In this document: positions 1 through 8,677 of the stretch, one piece after another
Layout of the letters: each line of letters starts with the position of its first letter
Position numbering within the stretch: position 1 is the stretch's first letter
From: Nocardia sp. NBC_01730
GTDB taxonomy: Bacteria; Actinomycetota; Actinomycetes; Mycobacteriales; Mycobacteriaceae
Reading direction: 5' to 3'
DNA length: 64,000 nt
Assembly: GCF_035920445.1 (NCBI RefSeq)
Contig: NZ_CP109162.1
Coordinates: 7,936,001 to 8,000,000, forward strand
The notes under the pieces: generated by a model
The model's database searches: none
The model's input: the letters and a program-made list of their open reading frames with translations, nothing else
Told to the model about the DNA's origin: nothing
Translations under genes and position numbers: made by a program

Positions 1-668
1 CGGTCACCGTCTTCGACCTCGAGGTGGTCAACGAGTTCGACCTCGGCAACCTCGCCAGGATGGGCAGGGCCGACCAGGCTGTCGAGTCCGCGAAGTGTTA
101 TCTGACCGTGTGTGCCGTGACACTGCCGTACCCCCTGCCTTACCTGTCCTCGCTAGCCGCCTGGAACACCGGGCTGGTCGAGGAGATCGCCCCGGTGGTG
201 GACGTCGGTGCTCCCGGGGAGTTGCGGCACACCGACGATCCCAGGTTCGCCGCCCTCTTGCTGTCCGTCCCGGAGGTGCTGCGAGCAGCGCACAACCTGA
301 ACCTGCTCTGGACGGTCAGTGGAGACCAGCTGGTCACGGCGACGATGACCAGCACCGGGATTACCCCGGAGAGCGCACTGCGGCGTGCCACCGACCTGGC
401 CGCATTGGCCGGCGCCTTTCCCTGGGGCCGGCTGGAACCCTACCGGCGGGACACCGCGGGCATGCCGGTGCCGTGGCAGCTGCACCGCAGCCCGTTCCTC
501 GTCCACCAGTGGTGGATGGAGAGCGACCTCCTCGGCCCTGGCGTGCTGCGTTGGGCACACGGACCGCTTGGCGCCACCGGGATGTACGCCTTCGAGAGCG
601 TCGGAACGGACCTCGGAGAGCCGCGCCAACACCCCGGCGATGGCCTACCCAGATCCAGACGAGGCTGA
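1..668 (+). CDS. Hypothetical protein, 5'-truncated by the window edge
   Basis: The frame is open from base 3 and has no convincing start, so the gene probably begins upstream. The visible ~220 residues contain no motif I recognise. The middle reads as an ordinary globular protein with aromatic patches such as HQWWMES near the end. The last ~15 residues are Arg/Gly/Pro-rich and may lie beyond a frameshift. No signal peptide or membrane segment is visible. A function cannot be assigned. Confidence 0.45.
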   Translation, partial: VTVFDLEVVNEFDLGNLARMGRADQAVESAKCYLTVCAVTLPYPLPYLSSLAAWNTGLVEEIAPVVDVGAPGELRHTDDPRFAALLLSVPEVLRAAHNLNLLWTVSGDQLVTATMTSTGITPESALRRATDLAALAGAFPWGRLEPYRRDTAGMPVPWQLHRSPFLVHQWWMESDLLGPGVLRWAHGPLGATGMYAFESVGTDLGEPRQHPGDGLPRSRRG

Positions 669-765
669 TGCCCAAGCCTATAGCGCAGCGGATACTGCCG
701 GGAGGGCCCGGACGAGGTCGGGCACTGGGAGGTACTTGTGCTCTTCCCGCTGTCACTGGGGCGCG

Positions 766-937
766 GTCTCGCACCCAACGGCAAATGTGGCAGATCCGCA
801 CGCACGTCGTCATCGACCGTCACGATGAGCTTCGGAAACCCCTGTGCCAGTGCATCAGCCACGCTCCGGACCTGCTCGGCGCTGGCTTGGTAGTCCAACC
901 GGAGCGCACCGCATTCGATGTGGATGTGCTGGATACG
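766..937 (-). pseudogene. Possible small conserved actinobacterial protein lacking a start codon
   Basis: Read on the minus strand, this stretch encodes [20 protein letters not shown], continuing to about LPHLPLGAR. That is the style of a small protein common in Nocardia and Rhodococcus. A TGA lies directly before the first codon, no ATG or GTG precedes the conserved start, and the first TTG (898) would remove it. The frame then runs on into low-quality sequence. It is probably a remnant, or a gene using a non-standard start. It overlaps the end of the gene at 820-1167 on the same strand. The family is from memory and unnamed. Confidence 0.3.
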
Positions 938-1167
938 TCAAGGGGAATCTCTCCGCCCCACCGCGGTTTGGTCGAGCTCAAAACCAACCGGCCAGCCGCG
1001 ACCAGCGTGTCTTGCGCAGCTGCCTTTCGCGGCCACTGTTTTGCCCGGCAGGCTACATGGATCTGCACGATCTCGTGCGCTTGCGAAACAGTGAACGGCA
1101 CGCGCGGTGCCCGATGGGCTGCCGGATCACACAGCGCGACAGCCTGGTATATAGCAAGGGAATACAT
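820..1167 (-). CDS. Small conserved hypothetical protein
   Basis: Residues 1-65 resemble a short actinobacterial family with [20 protein letters not shown] followed by a Cys and a PRKAAAQ-TLVAAGR stretch. Known relatives (from memory) end soon after this. The remaining ~50 residues here are Ser/Arg/Trp-rich and read like an out-of-frame tail, so the true end may be damaged. Direct function is unknown. It seems to be followed on the same strand by a second small gene remnant at 766-937. Confidence 0.5.
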   Translation of the reverse strand: MYSLAIYQAVALCDPAAHRAPRVPFTVSQAHEIVQIHVACRAKQWPRKAAAQDTLVAAGRLVLSSTKPRWGGEIPLDVSSTSTSNAVRSGWTTKPAPSRSGAWLMHWHRGFRSSS

Positions 1168-1370
1168 GGCCGGAGACCTTCTGGTTAGGCGAATTCGGTC
1201 AAGGTCCAGCCTGTGTTTCGGGCCGCGGAGGCGCTATACCGACCGGTCGCTGACCGCTATGCGCCCGGTGTATAGCCCGTCAGTCGCCAGAGGATTAGGC
1301 TCGGGTCGCTTCACACGCATGACATAAAAGGCCAGGTCGGCGGTATAAATGCACGGAAGGAATTCCCGTT

Positions 1371-2396
1371 TCAGCATGACGACAACTGAGTCCGATCAGC
1401 AGACCAAGCCGCAGCGGCACGGACCCGGGTCTGCGGGCCGAGGGTTTCCAGGCCTACCGACAATCGCCGTGCCGCCCCTTGCGTACCGAATACCTGGTGT
1501 TGCAGGGGAGATGCCATGACGGACTCGAGTTCCTCGTCATCGTCTGGCAGAAAACCCATGTCGGAGTGCTCGCGCAGCATCTTCACATACGCTTCGACAC
1601 GATCTGCTTCCGCTCTCGACAGGCGCGGTCCGCGGCCCATGTCGTTGGCTTCCAGCCATGCATACAACCGGTCGAGCGGCGCTGCCTGATCGATTTCTTC
1701 GGACCGGCGGATTCTCACGTCACCAGCAGATACGCAATGCATGAGGACTTCACCGTCTCGGGCGACACACCATTGGCTCCGACAACCCGGTTCGTAATCG
1801 TCACTGAATTGCTCATACCAGTGAGCGCTTCCGAACCGTATGCTCAATTCCTCCACGCGCTGGTAGGTCTCGTCCTGTATCTCCACGGAGGGTGAGCCCG
1901 GTATTCCTCCCAGTGCGTGGTCCCGGTAGAACACCAGCGTCCAGCCGTCCAGCACCGGAGTGATGAACACCTCGGGATAGGGGTATCGCTCGTACAGCCG
2001 AGAGTTCTCCGCCCAGATGTCGCCGTCCATGTTCGCCCAATGATCGGCGTTCACGCGCAGTGGCGCTCTCCCCTGCCATGGCGCGAATCCCATGCGCATC
2101 GTCACGGGAACCGGGTCGCGCAGGTCGAATGCGTTGATGACCGCGGCTTGATCGGTGGTCGGCAAGGCATACCACGATCCATCCAGGTACTCGGAATTCA
2201 GCGGCGGGGGTGTCTCGGCCTTCTGTTTCATCTGGATCAACCGCTGCAACACCCGCAGATCCTCCGCAGGGATGCGATTCCACCCGAACTCGGCAAGCAG
2301 CACCAACGCCTGACGCCGCGCAGGGAAGTCTGAGCGCCGCCGCACCGACTCCAACGAACCTGTCACACCGGGACCGAATTCGCAGAGAGCCGACAC
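1371..2396 (-). CDS. Hypothetical protein, possibly 5'-truncated
   Basis: A 341-residue frame from a GTG. Residues 1-60 are helical and HEAT-like. The central part has an aromatic beta-rich stretch (WTLVFYRDHALGG) and the C-terminal third is acidic (DDDEELES). I recognise no catalytic motif. The frame continues upstream of the GTG into a plausible helix (VREFAVSAL), just where the divergent resolvase remnant begins near 2400, so the original 5' end may have been cut off. A role as an immunity-type protein is possible but only a guess. Confidence 0.55.
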   Translation of the reverse strand: MSALCEFGPGVTGSLESVRRRSDFPARRQALVLLAEFGWNRIPAEDLRVLQRLIQMKQKAETPPPLNSEYLDGSWYALPTTDQAAVINAFDLRDPVPVTMRMGFAPWQGRAPLRVNADHWANMDGDIWAENSRLYERYPYPEVFITPVLDGWTLVFYRDHALGGIPGSPSVEIQDETYQRVEELSIRFGSAHWYEQFSDDYEPGCRSQWCVARDGEVLMHCVSAGDVRIRRSEEIDQAAPLDRLYAWLEANDMGRGPRLSRAEADRVEAYVKMLREHSDMGFLPDDDEELESVMASPLQHQVFGTQGAARRLSVGLETLGPQTRVRAAAAWSADRTQLSSC

Positions 2397-2399
2397 CGC

Positions 2400-2876
2400 G
2401 AATTCCCGGACCCGGGGAGGACACCGCGCGCCCGCAATTGGGCGAGCTGATCGGGTACGTCCGTGACGGCGACACGGTGATCGTGCACTCGATGGACCGC
2501 CTGGCGCGCAACCTCGACGATCTACGGCGGCTGGTGCGCACCCTGACCGGCAAGGGAGTGCGGGTGGAGTTCGTGAAGGAGAACCTGACCTTCACCGGGG
2601 AGGACTCGCCGATGGCGAACCTGCTGTTGAGCGTGATGGGTGCCTTCGCCGAGTTCGAGTGTGCGTTGATCTTGGAACGCCAGCGGGAGGGCATTGCCGC
2701 AGCCAAGGCCCGCGGCGCGTACACCGGCCGCAGACCCGCCCTCACCCCTGAGCAGGCACAGCAGGTGCGCGCTCGGGCCGGCAGCCGGAGAACGAAAATC
2801 CGCGTTGGCCACCGAATTCGGCGTCAGTCGCGAAACCGTCTACAGCTACCTGCGAGCCGAGGCCGCCACAGGCTGA
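2400..2876 (+). pseudogene. Serine recombinase (resolvase) remnant
   Basis: From about 2415 the translation matches the middle of Tn3-type resolvases: DTARPQLGELIGYVRDGD, then VHSMDRLARNLDDLRRLV, then MGAFAEFECALILERQREGI. The N-terminal part with the YARVST motif and catalytic serine is missing. Near 2780 the frame shifts: RPALTPEQAQQVRARA continues one frame over as AAGERKSALATEFGVSRETV, the C-terminal helix-turn-helix. Truncation plus frameshift make it inactive. The homology starts exactly beside the 5' end of the minus-strand gene at 1371-2396, suggesting an insertion or rearrangement breakpoint near 2400. Confidence 0.85.
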
Positions 2877-2977
2877 ACGGTAACGCCGGCCCGGGGTTCG
2901 CTGGGTATTCAGGCACTCGATCTTTGCGCCGATACCGGCGTCGGTTGCCTGGGTGCCGTCGCCTCTTCGGTACCGCA

Positions 2978-3397
2978 CTAGACGCGGTAAAAGTCCCAAT
3001 TCACCGAGTCGGCATGCGGATCGGGCGACGTGAGCTCGAAGTTCCTTGTCTGGGCGCGGTCGCAGACGCGGGGTGAGTACTTGGTACCGGCCCACTTTCC
3101 GTTCCGGTACCAGTCGAAGCGCATTTGCACGCATTTACCGTCCCTATAGCTGTCTGCGACCCAGCCTTTGACGTAAGCGGGATTCCAGCACTTGCTCCCT
3201 GCCGAGGTTCCCCACCAAGGGCTGTAGTTCCAGCCTCCGTGGCAATAGGAAGCTTGCCGGTTGTTCTGCATCGTCTGCGCAGTCGCCGAGGCCATGCCTG
3301 ACACCGCCACCGTCGCGGCCACTGCCAGTGCACCCGCAGCAGTCACAGCACGCCGGACAAACGGTCCACCTGCATTGCCGATACCAGACACAGTCAA
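2978..3397 (-). CDS. Small secreted cysteine-containing protein
   Basis: 139 residues. Residues ~15-40 form a signal peptide: FVRRAVTAAGALAVAATVA is followed by SGMASATA, with a likely cleavage after ATA. The Arg pair before the hydrophobic core is Tat-like but lacks a clear full Tat motif. The mature part (~100 residues) has four cysteines, at YCHGGW, SKCWNP, GKCVQM and RVCDRA, compatible with two disulfides. It is also rich in Trp and Tyr. No enzyme motif is visible. It is likely an exported small structural or inhibitory protein of unknown role. Confidence 0.75.
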   Translation of the reverse strand: MTVSGIGNAGGPFVRRAVTAAGALAVAATVAVSGMASATAQTMQNNRQASYCHGGWNYSPWWGTSAGSKCWNPAYVKGWVADSYRDGKCVQMRFDWYRNGKWAGTKYSPRVCDRAQTRNFELTSPDPHADSVNWDFYRV

Positions 3398-3548
3398 CCC
3401 CTCACGCCAGGATCAGAATCCGTCCTGATGACAGACGGCGATGCGAGGCAAAGAATTCGGCCGTTGCATCAGCAAATTATTCGGAACCGCAGGGGGTTTG
3501 GACGGACACCTTCGCCAGCAGTGCCTGATAACCCTAGTTATCTGGCAA

Positions 3549-4715
3549 CTACTCTCCGGCATCGTGACGTGACGAAGAGTGGCCCCCGGCCAGTGCCACC
3601 ACCCCGCGGCCGATCACTGCGATCCCGAAGCCGATCAGCGCGAGTCCGAACACGTTCTCCCCGTCGAGGGTCCGCGCAGCACCGATGCCGATCGCCGCGA
3701 TGCCGATGCCGATCGTCGCGATCTCGAACCAGGTCTCTCCGGCACTGATCGTCGCGATACCGCCACTGATCACCGCGAGTCCGACGCCGATCGTCGCGGC
3801 CCCGAGAATGACGTCTTCGTCGATGATCCGTGCGGCACCAAGGACGATCATCGCGACGCCCGCGACGATCACCCAGACCCCGACCGAGGTGCCCTCGCCG
3901 GCAGTTACTCCGACCCCGCTGCCGATCAGCGCGACGCTGATGCCGATCCCTGCGGCGCCTATGACGATCAGCGCGATCCCTCGCGGGGTGTCCCCGCCGG
4001 CAGTTGCTCCGACCCCGCTGCCGATCAGCGCGACGCTGATGCCGAGCATCGCGATGCCGAACGGGGTCTCCCGGCCGACGATCATCGCGACCCCGACGCC
4101 GATCCCTGCGACCCCAGCGGCAATGGTCGCGACCGTGAGCAAAGTGACCTCGTCACCGATTGCCACGACCTCGATGCCGATCATCGCGACGCCGATACCG
4201 ATCATCGCAACGCCCATGTATTGCCATGCTGTGCGGTGTTTGTGGGCGGATTCGATGAGCCGCAGGGTGATGGCGGCTGCGGTGGTCCACAAGATCGCGG
4301 GAATCGCAATCTGCAGCGGTGCGGGAATGCCGGGCACTGCGGTGAGGACGGTGAGGCTGGTGGTGTAGGTGACGGCGATGGCCGGTAGCGCGATCCGCTG
4401 GACCAGTCGCAGGTAGGTGTCGCGAGCGGCTGTCCATGCCATCCATGCGGCAACAGCTACAGCCGCCGAGATCTTGCCGACCAGTCCCAGCTCCTCGCCG
4501 AGGATCGAGACCAGCAACGCCGCCAGCAGCGACGGCGCCAGGTACTTGGCGAAGGCCGTGCGGGCATCCGGGGTGTATCGGTGGACGACGACGTTGGCGT
4601 TGCCGACGACGACGACGGTGGTGTTGTCGATCCCCTCGACGTTCACCGTTTGGTCGACCATGCCGTCGGGACGGGCTTTATCCAATTGCCGCGCCGGGTC
4701 GCGGTCCTCGGTCAC
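3549..4715 (-). CDS. Multi-repeat Gly/Ile-rich membrane protein
   Basis: The start is the GTG at 4713-4715, which overlaps the TGA stop of the upstream gene (GTGA overlap), pointing to translational coupling. Residues ~15-45 carry a short beta-like motif, VEGIDNTTVVVVGNANVVV. Two or more ordinary membrane segments follow. From about residue 165 to the end come six or so tandem units of 26-33 residues, each a hydrophobic GIA-x-IGIGVA-type hairpin preceded by a small polar turn (GRETPFG, GGDTPRG, GEGTSVG, AGETWFE, DGENVFG). The architecture implies many membrane passes. I know no function. The longer frame reaching 5195 is an artefact of the upstream gene's other frame. Confidence 0.75.
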   Translation of the reverse strand: MTEDRDPARQLDKARPDGMVDQTVNVEGIDNTTVVVVGNANVVVHRYTPDARTAFAKYLAPSLLAALLVSILGEELGLVGKISAAVAVAAWMAWTAARDTYLRLVQRIALPAIAVTYTTSLTVLTAVPGIPAPLQIAIPAILWTTAAAITLRLIESAHKHRTAWQYMGVAMIGIGVAMIGIEVVAIGDEVTLLTVATIAAGVAGIGVGVAMIVGRETPFGIAMLGISVALIGSGVGATAGGDTPRGIALIVIGAAGIGISVALIGSGVGVTAGEGTSVGVWVIVAGVAMIVLGAARIIDEDVILGAATIGVGLAVISGGIATISAGETWFEIATIGIGIAAIGIGAARTLDGENVFGLALIGFGIAVIGRGVVALAGGHSSSRHDAGE

Positions 4716-5134
4716 GAAGGTGGTGTGATGGTGGCGTCGCGTCCGGCTTGCACGGTGGTGTTGTTCTTGCCTTTGACGGCCGAGGTCTGGGTGATGGCGG
4801 CGATGGCGCTCTGGTCCCCGGCGCTCAACATCGGTGTGAGGTCCTCGCGCAGCAATCGCTCGAGTTCCCCGCGCAGACCGGGGTTCTCCGCGACCAATCG
4901 GTGCAACCGCAGCCGCCATACCCCCGCCAAAGCGTCCTCGGTGGCAGAGTCGCCGCCATTGCGGGCGGCGACCGCGTCGACACGAAGCTGGCCGAGCTCG
5001 AGGCCCACCCGATCGGCGTGATCCGGACGCACCCGCCGCCACCAGCCCACCACAACATCCTTGGCCCTGGCCCAGGCGTCGGTGGTCATCAAGTTCACCA
5101 ACGCAGTCCCGGCAGCCATCACGATCGGATCCAC
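4712..5134 (-). CDS. Conserved hypothetical protein, partner of the repeat membrane protein
   Basis: 140 residues from GTG 5134, which is preceded by AGGTGG and begins with the MDPIVMAAGTALVN style common in actinobacterial relatives. The body is helical, with a WWRRVRP patch. The last ~25 residues contain GKNNTTVQAGRDATI, a short beta-like motif that recurs as IDNTTVVVVG in the downstream membrane protein. Its stop overlaps that gene's start, so the two are probably co-translated and functionally linked. Such N-T-T-V/G tails occur in actinobacterial conflict-type loci, but the role here is inference only. Confidence 0.7.
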   Translation of the reverse strand: MDPIVMAAGTALVNLMTTDAWARAKDVVVGWWRRVRPDHADRVGLELGQLRVDAVAARNGGDSATEDALAGVWRLRLHRLVAENPGLRGELERLLREDLTPMLSAGDQSAIAAITQTSAVKGKNNTTVQAGRDATITPPS

Positions 5135-5442
5135 TATCCCACCTCGAAATCCCTTGGCGGCCAGCACCGCCGAACCAAACCAATGCTAGGGCCAACCACT
5201 ACGGCTGGCACCACTAATCACTATCGTCACCTCGGGCCTGTGAAGCGCGGCCGATACCAGTATCGACCCCTACCGGCTGCTCAACACGTTTCTTGCACAG
5301 CGCGAGCCCGTTGAGGACCTGCCGTTCCCGCCCGAACGGCCGAGTGTCCGAGAACCGATCGATTCTCAACAGCCAACCTCGCGAATGATATCGGTTGCGC
5401 ATGAGATCGTTGGGATCGAAAGCTCGACGAGGAGGACCAGCA

Positions 5443-5982
5443 GTGGCCAAGGGGTTCAAGATCAACCGCGAGGGCATCCGGCGGATGACACGCGAAATCG
5501 AGAAGGAGTTCGCGAAGAACCCGGTGCGCGTCCCGCTGGAAGCGGACCCTGATGGTATCTACCCGCCTGCGGCTACCGTCACGAACTACAACGGACCTGT
5601 GGTCACGGTGACTGGGGACCACGCTCAGCTCGCCTGGAACAACGACACGGTGAACCAGGGGCAGGCCCGCCGCGACGAAATCGCCCCAGGCTATGAACGG
5701 CTGGCGGCGACTCTCGCCAACCTGCTCGCAGAGCTGGCCCGGCTCCCGCTCAACGCCGAGGATTCTGCCGAGGTCCGCGGACAAGCGGAGGCAGTGCTCG
5801 CCGAAGTCGTCAACGAAGAGCCGAACCCGGGCATCGTCAAGCGCGGCCTGACGATGATCAAGGGGCTACTCTCGCCGATTGCCGCCGGCATCACTCAGGC
5901 CGCGACCACGGCGGCCACCGAAGAAGGTTCGGAACTCGCCCGCGACTTCATCCACTCGCTTGGCGAAGCTGCCCCCTTCTGA
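5443..5982 (+). CDS. Conserved hypothetical protein (MAKGFKINREGIR family)
   Basis: 179 residues from GTG 5443, chosen because GAGGAGG lies just upstream; the longer frame to 5395 has no ribosome binding site. The N-terminus, KGFKINREGIRRMTREIE, is basic and helical and recalls a small actinobacterial family. Residues ~45-70 have a beta-like NYNGPVVTVTGDHAQLAWNN stretch that echoes the NTTV motif of the divergent gene pair at 3549-5134. The C-terminal half is a helical bundle ending with Ala-rich helices. Function unknown. It may belong to one locus with its divergent neighbours. Confidence 0.75.
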   Translation: MAKGFKINREGIRRMTREIEKEFAKNPVRVPLEADPDGIYPPAATVTNYNGPVVTVTGDHAQLAWNNDTVNQGQARRDEIAPGYERLAATLANLLAELARLPLNAEDSAEVRGQAEAVLAEVVNEEPNPGIVKRGLTMIKGLLSPIAAGITQAATTAATEEGSELARDFIHSLGEAAPF

Positions 5983-6002
5983 AATGGGGCACCGGACTGC
6001 GG

Positions 6003-6095
6003 CGCCTACCCCGCCCGCACTGCTGAGCAGGTGGCCCAGCTGCGCGCCTGAGCGGCCAGCGGCGAAGCGGCGCCGCCACGGCCTGAGCTGCTGAT
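6003..6095 (+). pseudogene. Second, shorter resolvase C-terminus remnant
   Basis: The frame reads AYPARTAEQVAQLRA, an in-frame stop, then AASGEAAPPRPEL. This resembles the loop before the helix-turn-helix of the resolvase remnant at 2760-2876 (ALTPEQAQQVRARA, then AAGERKSALA). It is short and the match may be fortuitous. 5983-6598 otherwise holds nothing I can support. Confidence 0.3.
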
Positions 6096-6598
6096 TGTCC
6101 GGTTTTGAACACGAAGATGTTCTCCGGACTACTGAGATCGCGGTCGGCGGAGTGACCTTCGTGTCCTTTGTTCGAACTCACTGCTGATTGATGACGGGGT
6201 GTTCGGACAACCGCGCCTGCCCGACGGGCTCTTCGGAGGTTTCACGGCGTTGACCGCCAGGTCCGCGCACTTCGCGTCGGTTCTCGGCGGTCAGCGCCGA
6301 CTCGAACAGCGGCGGACTACAGATTTTCTGATCCGTGGTCGGGAATCCCCGTAACCTGCCGGTCAACAGTCGGTGGCCGAGTCGAGTGCGGCTCGAAACT
6401 GCTGTGGTTCTATACCGGCTTGATGTTGGCGGCTTGCGGGCCATTGGGGCCGTTCTTGACCTCGAACATGACCCAGGGTGCCGTCAAAGTCTGATTTGAT
6501 GGTGTGACCAGCAGTTATGGTGTGTCGTTGGAGCGGGCACGGCCGGACTCGGTGATGATCTTGGTTACCACACACAGGATCGTCCGAAAGCCGTTGCC

Positions 6599-7598
6599 GT
6601 GCCCGCTTTCTCATCATCGTCTGTTGCTGCCGTCCGGGTCGAGTCGACCCCTGCCACCGCCTCAGCGGCGGTCACTGTCCACGAAGAACCACCGGTTCCC
6701 GTCGGGTTGCTGGAAATGCTCGAAGGGGGCCGATCCGCGCAAACCCCGTGGTGTGCGGTATCGGCTGACATCGGTCCTGGCGATCGGGCTGGCCGCGACC
6801 GTGGCCGGTGCCCGCTCGTTCGCCGCGATCGCCCAGTGGGCCGCCGACGCACCCGCGCCCGTGCTGGCGCAGCTGGGAGCACAGCATGTGCCCTCGGAGC
6901 CGGCGATCCGGCGCGTGCTCGGGCAGGTGCCCGCCGACACCCTCGATGCGGTGATCGGCGCGTGGATGTGGCTGCGTACCAGTGTGATCGATGGGCGACG
7001 GGTGATCGCGTTCGACGGCAAAACGCTGCGAGGCGCGAAGGACACGGCCGGGAACCTGACTCATCTGCTGGCTGGGTTGTGCCAGCACACCGGCACCGTC
7101 CTCGCGCAACTCGCGGTCGGCGCGAAAACCAACGAAATACCCATGCAGAGAGCACTTCTGGTGACACTCGACATCCTCGGTACGGTGATCACCGCCGACG
7201 CCTTCCACTGCCAGCGTGACACCGCTCGAGTGATCACCGACCGCGGCGGCCACTACATCCTGACCGTCAAAGGGAACCAGCCGACGCTGCGCAAGAAGTT
7301 GAAAAACATACCCTGGAGCCAGGTTCCGGCCTTACACACCGATCTCGACCACAGCCACGGCCGACAGGTCCGGCGCACTTTCAAGGCCACCGAGATCCGC
7401 GCCGGCATCGGCTTCCCCGCCGCCGCACAGGTCTTGAAGATCACCCGCACCCGCACCGTCCGATCCGCCGGGAAACCCACCAGCGAAACCGTCTACGCCA
7501 TCACCTCGATGACTGTCGCTGACGCCAAACCCCACCAGATAGCCAGATGGTTGCAAGGACATTGGTCGATCGAAAACAAACTCCACTGGGTCCGCGAC
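6599..7598 (+). pseudogene. ISAs1-family transposase, frameshifted and 3'-truncated
   Basis: The N-terminal part (to VGLLEMLEGG) is in one frame and the rest (ADPRKPRGVRYRLTSVLAIG onward) in another, shifted at a G5 run near 6730. DDE landmarks of ISAs1 transposases are visible: VIAFDGKTLRGAKD (first Asp), VITADAFHCQRDTA (second Asp) and HWSIENKLHWVRD (Glu). Immediately after HWVRD the expected DVTYDED-type C-terminus is replaced by unrelated sequence. The element therefore has both a frameshift and a lost 3' end, and should be inactive. Confidence 0.85.
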
Positions 7599-8144
7599 TG
7601 GCCGCTGCCAAGCCGCCATCGAAGCGATCGATCAGGCCGGCCGTATCCCGGCTACCGGTCGTTGCGGACCTTCAGATCCTGCCAAGATCTTGACGCAAGA
7701 CAGCACTCGGTTGCACCCCTGCTCGCGGGCGTGGACGGCGGGGCCGACGTCGAGACGCACCTGGTCATGCCGCGTCCTGTTCGCCGTGGCTGCGGTGGTC
7801 GGTTCCGTTCAACGCGAAGTACCGTACGGCCGCGAACTCGGACTCGGCGGGTAGCGGGGACGCGTTGCCGCTAAAAAGTACCTCTGGAGTTCGTTGGGTT
7901 CTTCGGTCCCGGTTCCCTTGCCGGACTGGGGGTCTCCGTGTTTGTGTGGTTCTTGGCCGTTCTGACTCAACTTCAGATACTCTGAGCTGATCGCGCTTTT
8001 GATGATGCTCCAGCAGTGAAGTTGAAGGGGCGGTGGGGTTGTCGGTCGTGCGGGATCTCCGCGAGGTGCGTGCGGCGGCGGGCCCGGAGGAGATCGAAGT
8101 TTCGTACGCCTAGAGACCGAGTCTCGTTACGGAGAGTGGTTATC
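7599..8144. other. Gap without a supported gene
   Basis: This stretch follows the abrupt end of the ISAs1 remnant. Open frames here are short and compositionally poor. A short run near 8050 ([20 protein letters not shown], then stop) could be a gene tail but I cannot name it. The last ~30 bases hold GGAGAG before the start of the LDLa protein gene. Confidence 0.4.
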
Positions 8145-8441
8145 ATGCGTTTTGTCTCCGCCGTCGCCACCGCTGTATGGATAACCGCCATATGGTTGGC
8201 CCTTGTCTCAGCGCCGGCCATGGCAGATACTGCCGCACCCGGCAGCACAGCAACGCCGCTATATTTCCGATTCGGCCCCGAGGGGCTCCACGTCGGGGAA
8301 TTCGAATGCCGCAGCGGGAAATTCCCATGCGAGCCCAACGAATTCAAATGCGACAACGACAGGTGCGTTCAGAAACAATGGCTCTGCGATGGGGACGATG
8401 ACTGCGGAGACGGATCCGACGAGCGTAACTGTGAATCGTGA
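8145..8441 (+). CDS. Secreted protein with an LDL-receptor class A repeat
   Basis: 98 residues. ATG 8145 is preceded by GGAGAG. Residues 1-27 are a signal peptide (hydrophobic core ending APAMA, with cleavage before DTAAPG). After a ~30-residue spacer the C-terminus is one LDLa module. Six cysteines are spaced as in the eukaryotic repeat: FPC, then EFKC, DRC, WLC, DDC and RNC. The hallmark calcium-binding end [16 protein letters not shown] is complete, and the conserved Phe (EFKC) and Trp (QWLC) are present. In animals such modules bind ligands extracellularly with Ca2+. Here the protein would be exported. LDLa domains are rare in bacteria. It sits alone between two IS elements, which fits recent transfer. 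The ligand is unknown. Confidence 0.85.
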   Translation: MRFVSAVATAVWITAIWLALVSAPAMADTAAPGSTATPLYFRFGPEGLHVGEFECRSGKFPCEPNEFKCDNDRCVQKQWLCDGDDDCGDGSDERNCES

Positions 8442-8677
8442 GGGCCACGGCATCGCAGTCCAGCCTGCTAAGACACGTGAGTGTCAGCGGCGAGACTCGG
8501 CGCTTAGCCTCGATCTTTCTTGCGGGTGACGTGCTGGCCCGATCGCGTTCGGATTTCGGTTTTTGGCGGGTATCTGGGCTGGTGGGTGTGGCTGGCCGTC
8601 CCGTGTCAGCGGGTGGCTGCCGGGTTCCACGGACCCGGTGGTGGTCTTTCTGGTCTCGTGGGGGCGGTTTGTGCTGG

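Noticed and set aside
3549..5195. A 548-residue fused form of the membrane protein
   Set aside because: The first ~160 residues are an off-frame reading of the upstream gene; the GTGA overlap at 4712-4715 gives the natural start.
6700..6760. Programmed frameshift in the ISAs1 transposase
   Set aside because: ISAs1 elements are not known to use one, the site is a plain G5 run, and the 3' end is lost anyway.
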